Notes under the pieces: generated by a model | Database searches by the model: none | Seen by the model: only the letters and a program-made list of their open reading frames with translations | Told to the model about the DNA's origin: nothing | Origin: Phymorhynchus buccinoides | Taxonomy: Eukaryota > Mollusca > Gastropoda > Neogastropoda > Raphitomidae | Length of the DNA: 64,000 nt | Assembly (NCBI GenBank): GCA_017654935.2 | Contig: CM065682.1 | Span: 36,186,351-36,250,350 of the forward strand | Direction of reading: 5' to 3' | Program-made: the position numbers and the translations under genes | In this document: positions 63,061-64,000 of the stretch, in pieces | How positions within the stretch are numbered: the stretch's first letter is position 1 | Layout of the letters: every line of letters begins with the position of its first letter

Positions 63061-64000
63061 TTAAGGTTTATCATTCAGTCCATGAGGCTTTCTGGTGCCC
63101 AGTTTGTTGATGAGGTGTGATTCCATGTCCTTTCTGTTGTTTGTGTTTTTTGTGAACAGGAGCCACATTCCTTTGACGCGTATGTCTGATGTGGAGTGGT
63201 CAGGCTGGTTGAAGTGGTGGGCTATAGGTTTGTCTCTCTGGTGCACGATGTCAGCTAAGTGTTCTTTGAAGCGGGTGGCAAGGGTTCGGCCAGTTTCACC
63301 AATGTACAGTTGTTTGCATTTGAGGCAATGAATGACGTACACAATGTTCTCAGTCTGACAGGTGAAGTGTTTGGTGATGTTGAATTTCGAAAGATGTCCA
63401 TGGACCTGTGTTGAAGTACAGATGAATGGGCACACTTTGCATTTGGGGTTTTGGCATGGAGAGGTTCCTGGAGCATGTTGGCTTCTCGGTTTCAATTTAG
63501 ACCGAACCAGTAGGTCACGTAGATTGGTGTCACGTTTGTAGGTCACGAGGGGCGGTTGGTCGAAAATGTCCGCTACCTGTTCACGGGATTGTAGAAGTGA
63601 CCAGTTGGAGATGAGGATGTTGCGCACACGATGAATGGATGGGTGGAACAGTAGGCTGACGATGGGTCTGTCATCTGTTTCTGGTCTCTGCTTTGTTTGG
63701 AGGGCTTCAGAGTGAGAAATTCTGTTGACACGGGTGAGGGCAGACTCGATTGCTGTGAGAGGGTAATTCCGGTTTAGGAAGAAATCAACCATTTCCTGTG
63801 CTTTGATTTCAAAGTCATGGTCATCTGAGCAAAGGCGGCGGAGTCGGAGGAGTTGAGAATATGGAATGCTGTTCTTTGTGGCTGGGGTGTAGGACGAACG
63901 GTAGTCCAGGTAAGAATGTGAGTCTGTAGGTTTGTAGTGGATGGATGTTTGGAGCTGTCCTTCTTGTAGCGAGATTTGCATGTCCAGAAATGTGACTGAT
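63061..64000 (-). CDS. Penelope-like ORF, RT C-terminal part plus GIY-YIG endonuclease (partial)
   Basis: Open from the window edge to a stop at 63061 (at least 312 codons). It begins SVTFLDMQISLQEGQL and HYKPTDSHSYL, with SIPYSQLLRLRRLCSDD following: the end of the Penelope-type reverse transcriptase and its thumb. Then CQNPKCKVCPFI, a Cys-rich linker typical of the group, and the GIY-YIG nuclease VYVIHCLKCKQLYIGETGRT with the following Arg, FKEHL His and a late ESHLI Glu. The expected role is cleavage and target-primed reverse transcription. No frameshift or stop in this part. The N-terminal two thirds lie beyond the window. Confidence 0.9.
   Translation of the reverse strand, partial: SVTFLDMQISLQEGQLQTSIHYKPTDSHSYLDYRSSYTPATKNSIPYSQLLRLRRLCSDDHDFEIKAQEMVDFFLNRNYPLTAIESALTRVNRISHSEALQTKQRPETDDRPIVSLLFHPSIHRVRNILISNWSLLQSREQVADIFDQPPLVTYKRDTNLRDLLVRSKLKPRSQHAPGTSPCQNPKCKVCPFICTSTQVHGHLSKFNITKHFTCQTENIVYVIHCLKCKQLYIGETGRTLATRFKEHLADIVHQRDKPIAHHFNQPDHSTSDIRVKGMWLLFTKNTNNRKDMESHLINKLGTRKPHGLNDKP

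Larger units (their letters stand above)
61440..64000 (-). mobile_element. Penelope-like element, 3' part, running off the right edge
   Basis: The minus-strand coding end (63061-64000) is followed by a 1.5-kb non-coding 3' region to about 61490. Near 61552 the text GGATATTTCGGCGCATGCGC CTTTATCAACAC, of the 'ATATTTCGGC...' type, is characteristic of Penelope-like element ends as I know them. G/C-rich tandem duplications and a poly-G tract lie in the 3' region. Confidence 0.75.

Overview
The window is eukaryotic, repeat-dense DNA from a large animal genome. Retroelement families (CR1-like and jockey-like LINEs, a Ty3/gypsy element, a Penelope-like element), hAT-like and pogo-like DNA transposons, abundant (CA)n/(GA)n microsatellites and several mollusc-style dispersed repeats make a lophotrochozoan, most likely a marine gastropod, my best guess. 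That is inference; no single-copy marker gene proves it. I see no complete host gene. Only three stretches look like exons outside clear transposon coding: 13657-13818, 29475-30159 and 51529-51705 (with its mirror copy at 58905-59080). There are two gaps of exactly 500 N (7510-8009 and 48501-49000), so the window joins at least three contigs.

Layout. 1-7509 is a direct copy of 17073-24548; both contain a ~160-bp satellite of nine units, then a 2.79-kb pogo-like element ('element A') with inner TTATAAG-rich hairpins. 8010-9740 is a minisatellite array carrying a 3' LINE fragment that is itself split by a 214-bp palindromic MITE. 9999-13150 holds a second terminal-repeat family (GTCGAC type) around a 1.13-kb foldback element whose two halves are pyrimidine-rich and purine-rich microsatellite. 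13957-16415 is TTATAAG-family sequence interrupted by a 748-bp hAT-like element that keeps one zinc-finger exon. 24549-29440 is more TTATAAG sequence plus two TIR elements. 29475-30159 is a Gln-rich reading frame with an SGNH-like end motif. 30445-34060 (minus) is a nearly whole CR1-like LINE; 34255-35640 is a LINE ORF1; 36180-39990 is a decayed Ty3/gypsy body; 40128-41677 is a third, deleted copy of element A.

41845-48027 is, in my reading, a ~6.2-kb TIR transposon on its own: matching ends, symmetric subterminal palindromes, and on the minus strand a gene of the animal family often labelled DUF7869 (GGQNRN and GHSxNExDSMH motifs), broken mainly by small frameshifts. 49001-49850 is extreme G-rich low-complexity sequence at a contig start. 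49851-60715 is a single ~10.9-kb palindrome whose arms meet at about 55315 with an 8-base loop; each arm holds a SINE, a short MITE, a Gly-rich exon candidate and an 820-bp foldback element of the same pyrimidine/purine design as the one at 11049. 61440-64000 is the 3' part of a Penelope-like element with a GIY-YIG endonuclease, running off the right edge.

How it fits together: nearly everything is mobile DNA, nested several layers deep. The recurring design is a terminal array of short iterated motifs (CGCTTATAAG, CGCTTAAGTCGAC, CGCTTATCCG) with TA flanks. The transposase start kept in element A resembles the N-terminal helix-turn-helix region of pogo/Tigger transposases, so I read these arrays as binding platforms for pogo-type transposases. 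The duplication and the giant palindrome both abut contig gaps and must be tested as assembly artefacts before any biological reading.
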